DNA of 23,312 nt from Polymyxa betae (lineage: Eukaryota; Endomyxa; Phytomyxea; Plasmodiophorida; Plasmodiophoridae). Shown here piece after piece: positions 1 to 9,205 of the stretch. How positions within the stretch are numbered: the stretch's first letter is position 1; every line of letters begins with the position of its first letter. A program made the translations under genes and the position numbers. The stretch lies in the NCBI GenBank assembly GCA_003693705.1, contig RBZT01000551.1, positions 1 to 23,312 on the forward strand, given 5' to 3'. The notes beneath the pieces were generated by a model, which saw only the letters and a program-made list of their open reading frames with translations, did no database searches and was not told the DNA's origin.

Positions 1-69
1 TCAAATTGAACTCCTTTTCCAGCACAAATTTTGAGCTAAGCCCGTGTGCGACTGTATGTCGCACAACCC

Positions 70-672
70 TTATATGTGCGACCCCCTCGATACTATGGAG
101 AATACATTCAATACAATCAAACAGTTAATCTGTTTTTTATGAAATCGTATTCGGCGGAATCTTCCGCTACTTGGACATGTTACCTTTTTGAGTCTGAGAT
201 GTCTTCCCCTTCTTCCGCTAATGCTGATTTTTGGTGCAGCTCTGCTCGGCTGACATATCGATTCAGGAAAGTGTTCCCGTTCAAATAACACCAGAATCTG
301 CGAGCAGGTCAATACACCATGCTCATTTAATTCAAGCATCCTTTTCTCGACATCTTCAGGAATAAATCGATTTTGAGGTAGGGCTTCCAACTCGGCTTCG
401 TTGAACAGCTCATGGTTGTGCTCATTGGATATCTCGTATATCCTGATTTTTTCGCTATTTCCGTCGCCGAGGCAACGCAATCGGATAAAGAACTGGCAGC
501 CGCACTTCAAAGACTTTTTCGAACGCTGAATCTCTTCTGCAACCATTGAATCATTTTTCTCATGAAAACCTTTACGAAAGCAAAGGAAAGTCTGTTTCAG
601 AGGGCACTTAGCAAAAGATACGCAATGCTGGCGGGCCTCATTCAAGGATTCAAATTCTCGGTCGATTGTCAT
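70..672 (-). CDS. FAR1/MULE-like zinc-cluster ORF, partial
   Basis: This 200-residue frame resembles the FAR1-type DNA-binding region found at the N-terminus of MULE-derived transposases. It shows spaced cysteines, a KCGCQFFIRLRC segment near residues 56-67 and the HNHEL signature near residue 85. FAR1 domains are zinc-chelating, of the WRKY-GCM1 type, and bind DNA. No DDE catalytic core or SWIM finger follows; the C-terminal 60 residues look non-homologous, so the ORF is truncated. Upstream of the ATG the same frame stays open for about 20 codons. A second minus frame (669-956) ends in a plausible acidic stretch just before it, so a one-base indel or an intron near 725 probably separates two parts of one original gene. 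I see no terminal inverted repeats. Alternative: a domesticated FAR1-like factor. The domain call is fairly good, intactness is doubtful. Confidence 0.5.
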   Translation of the reverse strand: MTIDREFESLNEARQHCVSFAKCPLKQTFLCFRKGFHEKNDSMVAEEIQRSKKSLKCGCQFFIRLRCLGDGNSEKIRIYEISNEHNHELFNEAELEALPQNRFIPEDVEKRMLELNEHGVLTCSQILVLFEREHFPESICQPSRAAPKISISGRRGRHLRLKKVTCPSSGRFRRIRFHKKQINCLIVLNVFSIVSRGSHI

Positions 673-1038
673 GGACTCGACTTCACAAAAGTTTGGATAG
701 TTTTGCTTCCATTCAATTGCAATTCGCCTTCTTTATTGACAAATATCGGCGTATAATCGTCTTCGACTTCTTTGTGGAAATTATGCAGATTAGAGTTATC
801 TCCATTGTCGGTGGGCTTTCGGGGTGGCCATGGACGCTCCTGTTCCAATGGAGTTGTGGGTGTAGGAGAAGTAGAAGCAGAGCAGCCGAGAGTGGTGCCT
901 GAAACATGGGACTTACATCGACCCAGCCGGAGAAGTTTGCCCAGACCTGCGAGCATTTGTAGGCGCTACTACTGTTTAGATCGTAAGAGAAAGGTTGAGA
1001 GGGGGTCGCACACATAGCAGGGTCGTTTCAACATTTCG
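673..1038. other. Upstream region of the FAR1-like ORF
   Basis: No independent gene is supported. The minus frame from 956 to 669 is proline/serine-rich, then acidic (HKEVEDDYTPIFVNKEGELQ), and could be the preceding exon or frame-shifted N-terminus of the FAR1-like ORF. The plus-strand frames look like shadows. Confidence 0.3.
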
Positions 1039-1127
1039 ACTTTGATACCCCTCACGGAGAATCGATTCTCCCGCATGATTTTCGACCACCGGAGATTCGA
1101 TTCTTAACCTAACTTTGATACCCCCTA
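1039..1127 (-). repeat. Palindromic repeat related to the 23-kb MITE
   Basis: The segment carries the ACTTTGATACCCC motif twice (1039-1051 and near 1112-1125) and a perfect 16-bp palindrome GGAGAATCGATTCTCC at 1056-1071. It also has a GGAGATTCGATTCTTAAC arm. The same motifs form the terminal arms of the 133-bp inverted repeat at 23044-23176, so this is a rearranged or partial copy. It directly abuts the tRNA-like sequence at 1129-1197. Confidence 0.6.
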
Positions 1128-1128
1128 T

Positions 1129-1197
1129 TGACGGGAGTTGAACTCTAGACCCAAGGCTTACAAGTTCGGACCCCTGACCACCGCACTACGACCGTCA
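1129..1197 (-). repeat. tRNA-like sequence, probable SINE head
   Basis: Read on the minus strand it begins TGACGG and ends CCGTCA, an acceptor-like pairing. It has an A-box-like region (TAGTGCGGTGGTCAGGGG), an anticodon-loop-like CTTGTAA (TGT, Thr) and a B-box-like GAGTTCAACTCC. The D, anticodon and T stems do not all pair, so it is not a functional tRNA. This pattern is typical of tRNA-derived SINE heads, which supply a Pol III promoter. The following body is the palindromic repeat at 1039-1127. SINE status rests on head similarity only; no second full copy is in the window. Confidence 0.5.
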
Positions 1198-1390
1198 CGT
1201 CTTACAACGATTCGCATGATCAGATTGGGGAATATGGTCGAAGACACGGAATCCGAATAAAATATGGTGGGTGGGGAAAAGTTTCCTGGCAGCCTGGCGG
1301 AAATGAAAAGGATTCAATTATGAAAAAACCAAAATCTTCTTGGGAATAATTCTGAATTGGAAGCGTAATTATGGAGGGGATTTGTCCTGC

Positions 1391-1612
1391 AAAACGCCGT
1401 TTTGAAACTGAGTTGCAACTGTCTGGAGGCAAAACGGAGCCTCATCCGAAAACGCAGTTTTCTCTCCGTGAAACGGCGTTTTCAAAAAGGAGGTCCGACC
1501 TCCGTATTGACACCGTTTTGCGTGTCGCCGCACCTTCCTGACGCACAGGATTCTGCGTTTACGGCGATTTGTCTTGGGTGTCTGGAGGTTCCAAGCCCAT
1601 CAAAACGCCGTT
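1391..1612. repeat. Cluster of AAAACGCCGTTTT palindromic motifs
   Basis: Variants of the near-palindrome recur at 1391-1403 (AAAACGCCGTTTT), 1449-1461 (AAAACGCAGTTTT), 1471-1482 (AAACGGCGTTTT), near 1512-1519 (CCGTTTTG) and 1602-1612 (AAAACGCCGTT). GTCTGGAGG occurs twice (1421 and 1581). No coding potential is convincing. It may be a short nonautonomous element or a minisatellite. Confidence 0.5.
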
Positions 1613-1629
1613 ACGACTACCGTATAGTG

Positions 1630-1663
1630 CGGGACTTTGTACCCTACGGGACTTTGTTACCAA
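1630..1663. repeat. Two-copy 17-bp tandem repeat
   Basis: CGGGACTTTGTACCCTA (1630-1646) is followed directly by CGGGACTTTGTTACCAA (1647-1663). Confidence 0.6.
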
Positions 1664-2151
1664 CCCCCCAGTGAAAATTGATGTATATTCTATAATATTT
1701 CTTTTGTGAGGACATTTATATTGGCGCAAATGAGATATCTTCGTAGGCCACGTCAAGCCGAGTCGATTGATGTATAGATTTTCAACCATTGTCTTTTTCT
1801 GTGATGGTGAGGGGCCTCCATCAGCACCAGCCAGGCGAGGTCATCGACATCGTTGGAGTTGCGTCTGGCGTGCCGAATTTCCGATGCTATCTCACAGCAC
1901 GGTACCAATTGTGGGAAAAACATATCTCGTTGTATGAACGAGAAATATTCTGTTGAAGATATACGATAAAGCACTCCCCGAAACTATTGGTCCAAAGACT
2001 GAACAAACCGAACATCGACTCCACAAACCGCACATCGACTCCTAATCAAAAGTCAACACAAATCGTTCTAGCACCTCGTTTGACAGCATATCTGATGAAT
2101 GATGATCAAAACGATCTTAGGTATGTTTTGTCATTGAAATATCCAAAAAGA
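1664..2151. other. Intergenic, no gene supported
   Basis: Short frames on both strands lack recognisable domains. The region near 1999-2042 has a local repeat (CGAACATCGACTCC / CGCACATCGACTCC). It ends at the tRNA-Leu gene. Confidence 0.4.
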
Positions 2152-2236
2152 TGTGTTCGACGGGATTCGAACCCGCGCTCCGCGAACGAAACTAGCGCCT
2201 TAAGCTAGCGCCTTAGACCAACTCGGCCACAAACAC
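2152..2236 (-). tRNA. tRNA-Leu(AAG)
   Basis: On the minus strand the sequence folds as a class II tRNA. The acceptor GTGTTTG pairs with CGAACAC (one wobble), with discriminator A. The D arm is GCCGAGTTGGTCTAAGGC and the anticodon stem CTAGC/GCTAG encloses loop TTAAGGC with anticodon AAG. There is a long variable arm, then the T arm GCGGG-TTCGAAT-CCCGT. No intron. A and B boxes are intact, so it is probably functional. Confidence 0.95.
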
Positions 2237-2286
2237 ATTTCCATATTTATCGTTCAAACGCTTCAATTAAGGAACGATCCTCTACC

Positions 2287-2709
2287 TCAGAATAAGCAAA
2301 TGCACAGCGGAAGATAACATATTCTATGTTGAATCATCTTGTCGACGATGAGCATTTCCATTTGATTGAACCTCATCCATGCGATGAGCTGACCGAGCGA
2401 GAGTAGACCCAATTGTGACCTCGATGCTCGTAGTCCATTGTTGAACGAAGACAATCGCTGGTCACATATCGAGCCATTGATATCGATGATGGTGCAGGTG
2501 TAAGTAAAGGGAGCCAAGCTTTGCGATTGAGGTAAATGTATATTCAGTGCGGATAATACCTCTGGTGACTGAGGACCAGGGAATACTGCCAGCGAGCATG
2601 TTGCAGAGAGTGCTGATTCTGTATCAGTCGCGATGGGTTCGTGCTGTAAATCGTTTCTTCTTCGCCCCCCCCCCCCCAACAGACCTATTGTTTGCAGCAG
2701 CCACGACAT
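2287..2709 (-). CDS. Unrecognised ORF containing a 13-G (minus) homopolymer
   Basis: A 140-residue frame opens with ATG at 2709. Its N-terminus MSWLLQTIGLL is hydrophobic and could be part of a signal peptide, but it runs into GGGGRRRND, encoded by a 13-base C tract on the plus strand (2665-2677). Frame continuity therefore depends on exact tract length. The middle (residues about 55-120) looks like ordinary protein (LAPFTYTCTIIDINGSICD). The tail is hydrophobic and cysteine-containing. I recognise no family. It lies alone between tRNA-Leu and a plus-strand coding relic. It could be a real short gene, the end of a larger gene, or a shadow. Confidence 0.3.
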   Translation of the reverse strand: MSWLLQTIGLLGGGGRRRNDLQHEPIATDTESALSATCSLAVFPGPQSPEVLSALNIHLPQSQSLAPFTYTCTIIDINGSICDQRLSSFNNGLRASRSQLGLLSLGQLIAWMRFNQMEMLIVDKMIQHRICYLPLCICLF

Positions 2710-2759
2710 GATCCTATTAACTGGGTAATAACACTCGAAACCTCCGGGTCCTCGAAAAC

Positions 2760-3155
2760 ATGAAAGTCAAAAAAGGCCCGAAAATCTCGCCCGACCCAGC
2801 CGAAATCCCGCCCTCACCACCACCCTGGAGAAACAGGCCCCAGCCATCATCGGAAAGCGGTATCGGCTGGTCTTCATCAGCAATTTTGCCAAATAAACTC
2901 GGCCTCCATTGTGGCTTATACCAAGTCTGTTTTAGTTCTAACCAGGTATATAAGCCGTGCTCGGACCTTCAAATTCTTCATTCGTGTTGTACACCTAATC
3001 ATCATACTTCTACAGGCATAAAACCTGGTATTACCCGTGTTAATTTAAATACACCAGGCGTGACCACAAGTCATGTTAGCCCCGGCAGACGAAACATAAC
3101 TCGTGACGATAGGTCGTTAATTCAAGACTCGTCTCAGAAAGGCCTTCTAGCATAG
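2760..3155 (+). other. Open frame of uncertain status upstream of a coding relic
   Basis: A 131-residue ATG frame, proline-rich at the start and Ser/Thr/Asn-rich later. It ends in a charged stretch (RDDRSLIQDSSQKGLLA), and the same frame continues past its stop codon with RKATCASDKK before the next relic segment. No known domain. It may be the decayed 5' part of the pseudogene at 3197-3521. Confidence 0.25.
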
Positions 3156-3196
3156 AGCCGAGTTATTGATAGAAAGGCAACGTGTGCCAGCGATAA

Positions 3197-3521
3197 AAAG
3201 ATGATCTTCGTGTAGAAGCGGCTTCAATCACAACTACAGCGGGATCGGGATGGAGATCGACTAGAAGGGATGCGGCTGCAGGCGTAAGCCGATTAGCAAT
3301 TCAAGCATTACAGCAAAAACAGCAAACGAAAAACGTCGATGAGTTGATATCTGTAGTGCAGAAGTCGTTAGTTGAAATTTCCGATCAAGCGCTAAACTGT
3401 GCCTTAGAAACACTGCAGAATATCATGATGGAATGAAGATATCTGGAGGAATGCACAACAAGATTCCTCACACTGGGAAGATGAAGATTTCAAAGGAGAG
3501 TTGCTTTCCAGTTCAGATTAG
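3197..3521 (+). pseudogene. Frame-broken coding relic, unknown family
   Basis: From 3197 a frame without ATG stays open for 79 codons and reads like real helical protein (VSRLAIQALQQKQQ, then DELISVVQKSLVEIS) until a TGA at 3434-3436. A +1 shift there continues directly into an acidic, tryptophan-containing tail (EDIWRNAQQDSSHWEDEDF) ending at TAG 3519-3521. A further frame break near 3197 separates it from a possible N-terminal part at 2760-3155. Two frame breaks in one stretch suggest a decayed gene, possibly transposon-derived. No domain was recognised. Confidence 0.4.
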
Positions 3522-3699
3522 GGTCGAGCAAGGTGCCATAGCCCAACAATCTCCAAAACCGTTTCCGAATTCCGACACTGGTTTTTGATAAAAATGTACC
3601 ACTCAGTATTGAAGATTCTTCAAAACTATTACCGACTACTGAATCTTGAATGGAGGGTGTGCAATAGTGCAGTGGCCCGGATATGGAATTTTATTCATT

Positions 3700-6600
3700 T
3701 CAAGATGGAGTCTGCGGAAGACCGGTACAGAGTTTGGAAACATCTCTGCCAAGTCGAATTTTGAAGTCCAGAAATTTTGTTGCTAAAGAACAATATGTGG
3801 CTGCACCAACAGGACGCTCACACTCTTGGAATTTGAATTCTACAATTTTCTCCATCTCGTACTGAATCATATTAAGGGCGTTGAATGTAGACGTTACCAT
3901 CAAATGGGACATGAAATTTGAGAGGCGGCGACGATGTGCTGAAATTAACGAACGATTTGAAGTATGGGATGGCGATGTGCTCGATATAAGCTCTGTAAAA
4001 TCCAATAAGGGATGTTTAAGCCACTGTTGGATTAGGGTTTCGATCTTGATACGAGCACGAGCTGCAGCACTGCTGAAGGCATCATCACCACGAGATTTGG
4101 CACCTCTTTTCTCCTTCAGAAATTTCTTAGACTTGATGTTCTTGTATGGTCGTAATATATCCTGCAGATCGCTCTGTATCGTATCTGATAAAAGTTTCAA
4201 GAATGAAATCGATATTCGTATCGTGTATACGCACCTGATAACTTACTATAGACCTTGATGATATCCTGAATGCGATCTATCATATTCTGATCGAATCGTA
4301 TAGAATAGTCGTTGATAGAAATAGATTTACAGATCCGATCTGGACCATTATCTACGGACAATATTCTCTCAGCTTCTTCAATCGCATCACGCAACATCGC
4401 ATCAAGTTTTGAGAGGTCTTTCGGGAAGGCCAGATCTTTCCTCTTGGACAATTTCTGATGAAGGATTTCGGCGATGGGCGCAATTGATACGGGATCCGGG
4501 TATCGAGTCAAGGCGTTGTACTGGTCCACGGCTTGTGTCAATTTACGAAAGAAATCTGGTTGGAGATTGTCGTGCGCCTTCTGCATTAACATGATAAGCT
4601 TCATGTGCCCATCATGTACTTCAGCCATGATCCCAACAACTTGCGTGACGTCGTACTGGTCCGGGGCCAGACGAATATCGTCAAGAATGGCGTCCAGAGA
4701 GAGTTTGAAAGATTGTAGCGGCGGATCGAGCTTCGTGGGCAAAAAGTCCGCATCAGCTAATGCAGTAGCAAGAGCTTTACTGTCAGTATTATGTTGCACA
4801 TGGCTACGACTTAGAGCAAGTAACACTTTTGTAAGTAACATATGTGAGCAGTGAAGGATAGTCAGTCCATAAGCCTGACTCTCGAATAATGTTAAAGACG
4901 AGGGGTCATCAGGTAACAGATCCGGTAACGTGAAATCGACCTGACACGTTACTTGGCCCATAATTTTCGGGTCCGGAATCTTCTCAGTTATAGAATCTGA
5001 ACGACAATCGATCAGCAGGAGCCAAAAAAAGATGAAACGTTAAACAAAGCTCGGGAATGCCTTCATGTAACATAATCAGACGCCCAAGTCCGAATAACAT
5101 GAAACTACAGGCTCCACCAACCTGCGGATCTCAATAGTCTTGATGCTGCGCTTGAAGGTTCTGTCCGAGTCTTATTATTCGATTCGTTTTTTAAAAAGTA
5201 AAACTGACCTGGAGTTAACGTTACTTGTACAGTGTCCTTCACTACATTTCGATCTACAACAATATGACCAACATTAAAGCAGCCTGGCACAGGACCTACC
5301 TTTGCATTTCTTTTTGCGTTGCTTCTTGGAGTTGCCGGGTTTTAAACTGGTAGAGTCCGAAACAGGCACAGAGACCGAAGAACCTTCATCCTTCAGAATC
5401 CCATCATCAGCATCGGCAGTCGCGGCCGTACTGAATCCGTGTTCGGAGATTGGCAGAGAGGGAGCGCATTCAGATTCAGGTTCGAGATCAACTTGTGTGA
5501 TTTCCGTGACTGGAGATGGAGATCCATCTTCTACTCTAGGTCCTGTAACAGAATTAGTAACAAAACAATTGAGAAAATGGGAAAGATCGCAAAAATTCGA
5601 ATCGAAAAAGAAGAAAGGTATGGTACTGTTTACAGAACAATCAAGAAAATGTGTTAAATTGAGAAAGATTCTCTGGTGTTTACCTGAAGCAGAATCTGAT
5701 TTCTGTGTTTTGGATATTGCCGAACGCCCTATAATTTCCAAACATTAGATTGTGTATACAACTAGAAGGGAATACTGGACCTTGGGTCCGATTGCAGCGG
5801 GGTTTCTTCCGAGCCTCTATCAAATGAAGTCAATGAATTCAATGAGCAATAAAGTTTAGATCTCCAACCTGATTGCCTTTTCTTGATCTGATTCTTAGAG
5901 AGACGTTCAACAGGTTTCAAAGATAAGTTGGAAACTGGAGACTCAGTTTCGACATTTTCAATGTTGCTGTTGATATGGAGTTTGTTGGCAGCAGATTCAG
6001 AAACAGCAACATCAGTATTGAGGATGTTGTGATGGCCGGAATACAATTCGACGCCAGTATCGACCATATCTTGATGCGAGATGTCCGGCGTAGTTTCCGC
6101 CGAATCCTCCGGCATAGTTTCACCTGAATCATTCGGCATAGTTTCAGCTGGACTCTTTGGCACAGTTTCATTTGAATCCTCGGGCAGAGATTCAGCTAGA
6201 CACTGCGGCATTGTTTCATCAGCAACCAGATCAGAATTATCACGTTCATCAATCGTAGTATTGCCAGATGTTGTATAATCTGTGGAATGAGACATCTCAA
6301 GAACAATTGAAGGTTCATAGATCAGGGTCTCTGGGTTTTCAAGGAATGAATTCCAAGAATCACAGACTGTAGAATCTTCAGATTCAATTAGAATATCTGC
6401 GGAGCTCGTTGACAATCCCATAACATTGTTGAAATCAGGATTTGGTTTGACGATGTTGTCCATTGAATTTGTCAATGAAAAGTCTTCAGACATAAAAGTG
6501 AAAGGGTTGAATCCAGTATGTACAGATTCATCAGAGCAGGTAGACGGCTTACAGGTGCTAATGACATCTTCATTCGAAATCTTGCTGTTCATGAAATCTG

Positions 6601-7542
6601 TCATTGAGAAATAGCTGAAAGATTTGGATCCAGTCTTTGCATAATCATCAGAACAGGTAGACGGATTACAGGTCTTAGTGACATCTTCATTCGCAAACTT
6701 TCTGTTTATCAAATCTGTCAATGAGAAATAACTGAAAGAGTTGGATCCAGGCTGTGCAAATCCATCACAATTGGAAGACGACTTAAATGTTTCAGCGTCA
6801 CGTTCAGTCGGAATCCTTCCCTGAAAGCCTTCATTCAGATACTAACTGACCATATTAAAAATATTTCAACAAACCTGCGAAGAATTGAATGGAGATAGGT
6901 GTGAGAGGATAGAATCATCTAAACATACATTAGATAATATATTACAAAAAACTTTAGAGGAAACTCCAACCTAGTTCTGTGAACATTCTGCGGATTTCGA
7001 TATCACGAATGTGTCGTGTCTGATCTGAAAATTTCATTCGAATATCAGCCAATACTGAATCCAGTCGCTGATTTAACATCTCCGAGATCTGCCAAGCATT
7101 CCATTCACTGAATATGGACATGTTTGATGCAAGATCGAACAGCATATTGTTGGCATCCTTCAGTAACGTGAACATGGTATTGGAACATCGATCATGAAGA
7201 ACATTATTCAAGATGGTCCAAAATTCCTGAATATCACAGCGAATATTGAATAGAGTTGTAGCGATATCATGACCTGGCTCCATAACAGATATTGATCTGC
7301 GGCAGTAATGTTGATAATCTTGTACGAGATCATCATATTGAATGTGTGAAGAGAGATTCATCTCCATATCATCCCATACATGATTGAATATACATTGCTG
7401 TTCAGATTCATTACCAAGACAATGAGTAATCTGTTCAGCTAATTCAGAGCTAAGCCCTAAAAGTCACGTAATCAGAAAGGTAATTAGGAAGTCGTATCAC
7501 ATTCTCACCTGAGTGCAATGTCCACTCGCCAATCCCGCGATC
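3700..7542 (-). CDS. Large multi-exon acidic repeat protein with helical ends, 5' end unresolved
   Basis: Nine exons join in frame: 7542-7509, 7456-6971, 6918-6875, 6820-5869, 5728-5684, 5542-5300, 5208-5122, 4996-4247 and 4184-3700. Together they give 3126 nt, or 1041 residues plus stop. The introns are 52, 52, 54, 140, 141, 91, 125 and 62 nt, all GT-AG (for example CTCAG|GTGAG, ATA|GTAAGT, TTATCAG|AT); seven are phase 1 and one is phase 0. Residues about 12-173 are predicted helical with several Cys and Trp. A long Ser/Thr/Asp/Glu-rich linker follows with two 39-residue repeats and six 8-residue repeats. Then come basic patches (SKNQIKKRQSG and SKKQRKKKCKG), a second acidic segment and a helical C-terminal domain of about 400 residues. 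No known domain and no start codon or signal peptide was found; upstream exons probably exist near or beyond 7.5 kb. Alternative: two genes, split in the 5.3-5.9 kb region. Confidence 0.7.
6077..6220 (-). repeat. Six tandem 24-bp repeats (8-residue ETMPxxSx units)
   Basis: Inside the large exon the protein runs DETMPQCL, AESLPEDS, NETVPKSP, AETMPNDS, GETMPEDS, AETTPDIS. This is six contiguous units with conserved E-T/S-x-P spacing. The period is exact in DNA. Confidence 0.9.
6506..6739 (-). repeat. Two 117-bp tandem repeats (39-residue units)
   Basis: Two consecutive units share SFSYFS-x-TDxxNxKxxNEDVxxTCxPSTCSD. A degenerate half unit (SSSNCDGFAQPGSN) lies upstream and a decayed unit (PFTFMSEDFSLTNSM) downstream. 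The conserved Cys pair in TCxPSTC is notable. Boundaries are approximate. Confidence 0.8.
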
Positions 7543-7661
7543 CTAGTAAGGGCTGGTTAGATCAGCAAATGACAGTACAGGTAACATTACAGGTTGGGCC
7601 AGTGTCACAGCTACAGTAGAGAGTATCATCAAGAGCATTGTCAATACCATTGGTGATTTGG
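7534..7661 (-). repeat. 128-bp exact inverted copy of 22701-22828
   Basis: The reverse complement of this segment matches 22701-22828 at every base I compared (128/128). Weaker similarity continues on the 5' side (minus sense) to about 7830. The 3' side diverges abruptly within GATCGCGGG, just inside the first exon modelled for the 1041-residue gene. It encodes the cysteine-rich ending TLYCSCDTGPTCNVTC. Confidence 0.9.
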
Positions 7662-7678
7662 AACAATGATGAAGGAGA

Positions 7679-8700
7679 CTATTGACCGGCAGATTTCCAG
7701 AGATTGATCTCGTGATTAATGCAACTCTCGAAACTTTTGACAGACACTCTTATCGCAATCGGAGTGCCCCCAGTGCGCAAGTTCTCCAGAAACAGCGCTT
7801 ACCCAATTCTGCGCCCGTAAAAAAATATACACGAACGAGGTCGCACATTTTACAATCGAGGCTGGTAACCGCTCAACCTCCGGTAACTGCCGTATAGACT
7901 ATAGAACCTGGCTGAAGTGCCTGCGATCAACTTTTTACGCAATTCGTTATTTTTCCCTTTTATTTTTCAGGTCACCGACTGTATCGGATTTGACTCATTT
8001 GAGGTCCCAAAACCTCCGTTCGCAATACACTGCGCTCGGAGCCGATTTAGGGACTGCGTGACTGCATCTGATGAATATTCTCCTGCAATTTGATGAAGTA
8101 TGGGGCCTCCCTAATGAGGTTCGGCCACGGAGTCCGTACGGAATCCGGAGGCCACGCTGGAGATGATAGATTTCTACCTGGGATTATACTCAGAATATTA
8201 AATTTTGTTTCTATCCCTGTATTCGTTTTGAGTAGATCTTTAAGATCCCGATACCGAGGAATCGCTACAGAGACTTCTTAAAAAAAGTTGATAAACGCTG
8301 TCAATCCGGAACGAAAACAAGCTATGGATCTCTTCGAAGTAGACGGAGTTTGTGTTTATTCTGCCCTTAATGCAACAATCCGCTTTTTGATTTGCCTTGA
8401 ATCGAAAGATGTTTTGCCTCTGGTATTGAACTGCCGAATGTGTCAAGCCCAGAACTGCCTTTTTATTGCAATACCGGCTTGGCGTCAGAGAACTTCTTCT
8501 AATTTCAGAACAGCTTGTTTCGATAAAAAGTTCGACGAGGTCGCTCGACCACGATGTCCTGTTACCTGCGCCTGAAGAAGGGGTTCTAATTGGCCTTTTA
8601 GTGCTTGCGAATAACCACAAAATATTTCAGAAAGTCAGCGCACTTGCAGCTCCAGCGCAGGTTGTTAGATTCCTTGGTTTTGCCTCGCTCTCTTGGCCGT
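7679..8700. other. Mostly unassigned; diverged paralogue of the 22.6-kb exon at its left edge
   Basis: On the minus strand, 7679-7830 aligns patchily with the exon region near 22590-22690 (shared CTGGAGAA and TCAATCTCTGGAAATCTG) but carries an extra segment of roughly 60 bp and a frame break, so that copy is disrupted. From 7.9 to 8.7 kb short frames on either strand show no domain. An imperfect hairpin GGCCTCC...GGAGGCC sits near 8104-8154. Confidence 0.35.
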
Positions 8701-9205
8701 CAATATTGAGTTGAGCCGTTAGAGGAGATGTCTACGACGACAACAGAGACAACGACTAATAGATTAAATTAGCGAAGTGAGTGCGCGCACTTTATTGAAC
8801 ACCAAGATGCTTGAGTTAAACCAACAGTCAACGGCAGCACACTGCTTCGTCGTTACGCTCCTGGCCAAGTGCGCTAACTCATATGCTAACAATACTCTTT
8901 GTTAAGGAATTCGAGAACCGCAACACAGTGACATTGCACATAATTAATTCCGTCACGCAGAATTTTTTTGTACGGTACGAAGTTCATAGGATAGGGATTG
9001 ATACTGTGATTAAAATCTACTCATTAGCCAAGCTCGTGATTCTATGCCTGACGACAAGGCTCTCGGTTTCGTACAGAGCCTGCTCTGGCAAGACCAGACC
9101 AACGAAAAAGTATCATACAGTCGCTTGCCCAAGATTTGGGGATCGATATCTCCCTGCGAACGCAACAGAGATGGAACAACTCTCCAGGTAGCGAACCTTT
9201 TTCCG
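8701..9205. other. No gene supported
   Basis: Only short overlapping frames without domains. There is a GTGCGCGCAC palindrome near 8782. Confidence 0.4.

Noticed and set aside
1129-1197. Functional tRNA-Thr gene
   Set aside because: Anticodon and T stems do not pair properly; better explained as a tRNA-derived repeat.
5302-5748. Plus-strand 148-residue ORF
   Set aside because: It is antisense to exons with consistent splice sites and phases; a shadow frame.
8104-8154. Possible further MITE copy (GGCCACGGAGTCC and flanking GGCCTCC/GGAGGCC)
   Set aside because: Only short similarity to the 23-kb element and no TATCAAAGT arms.
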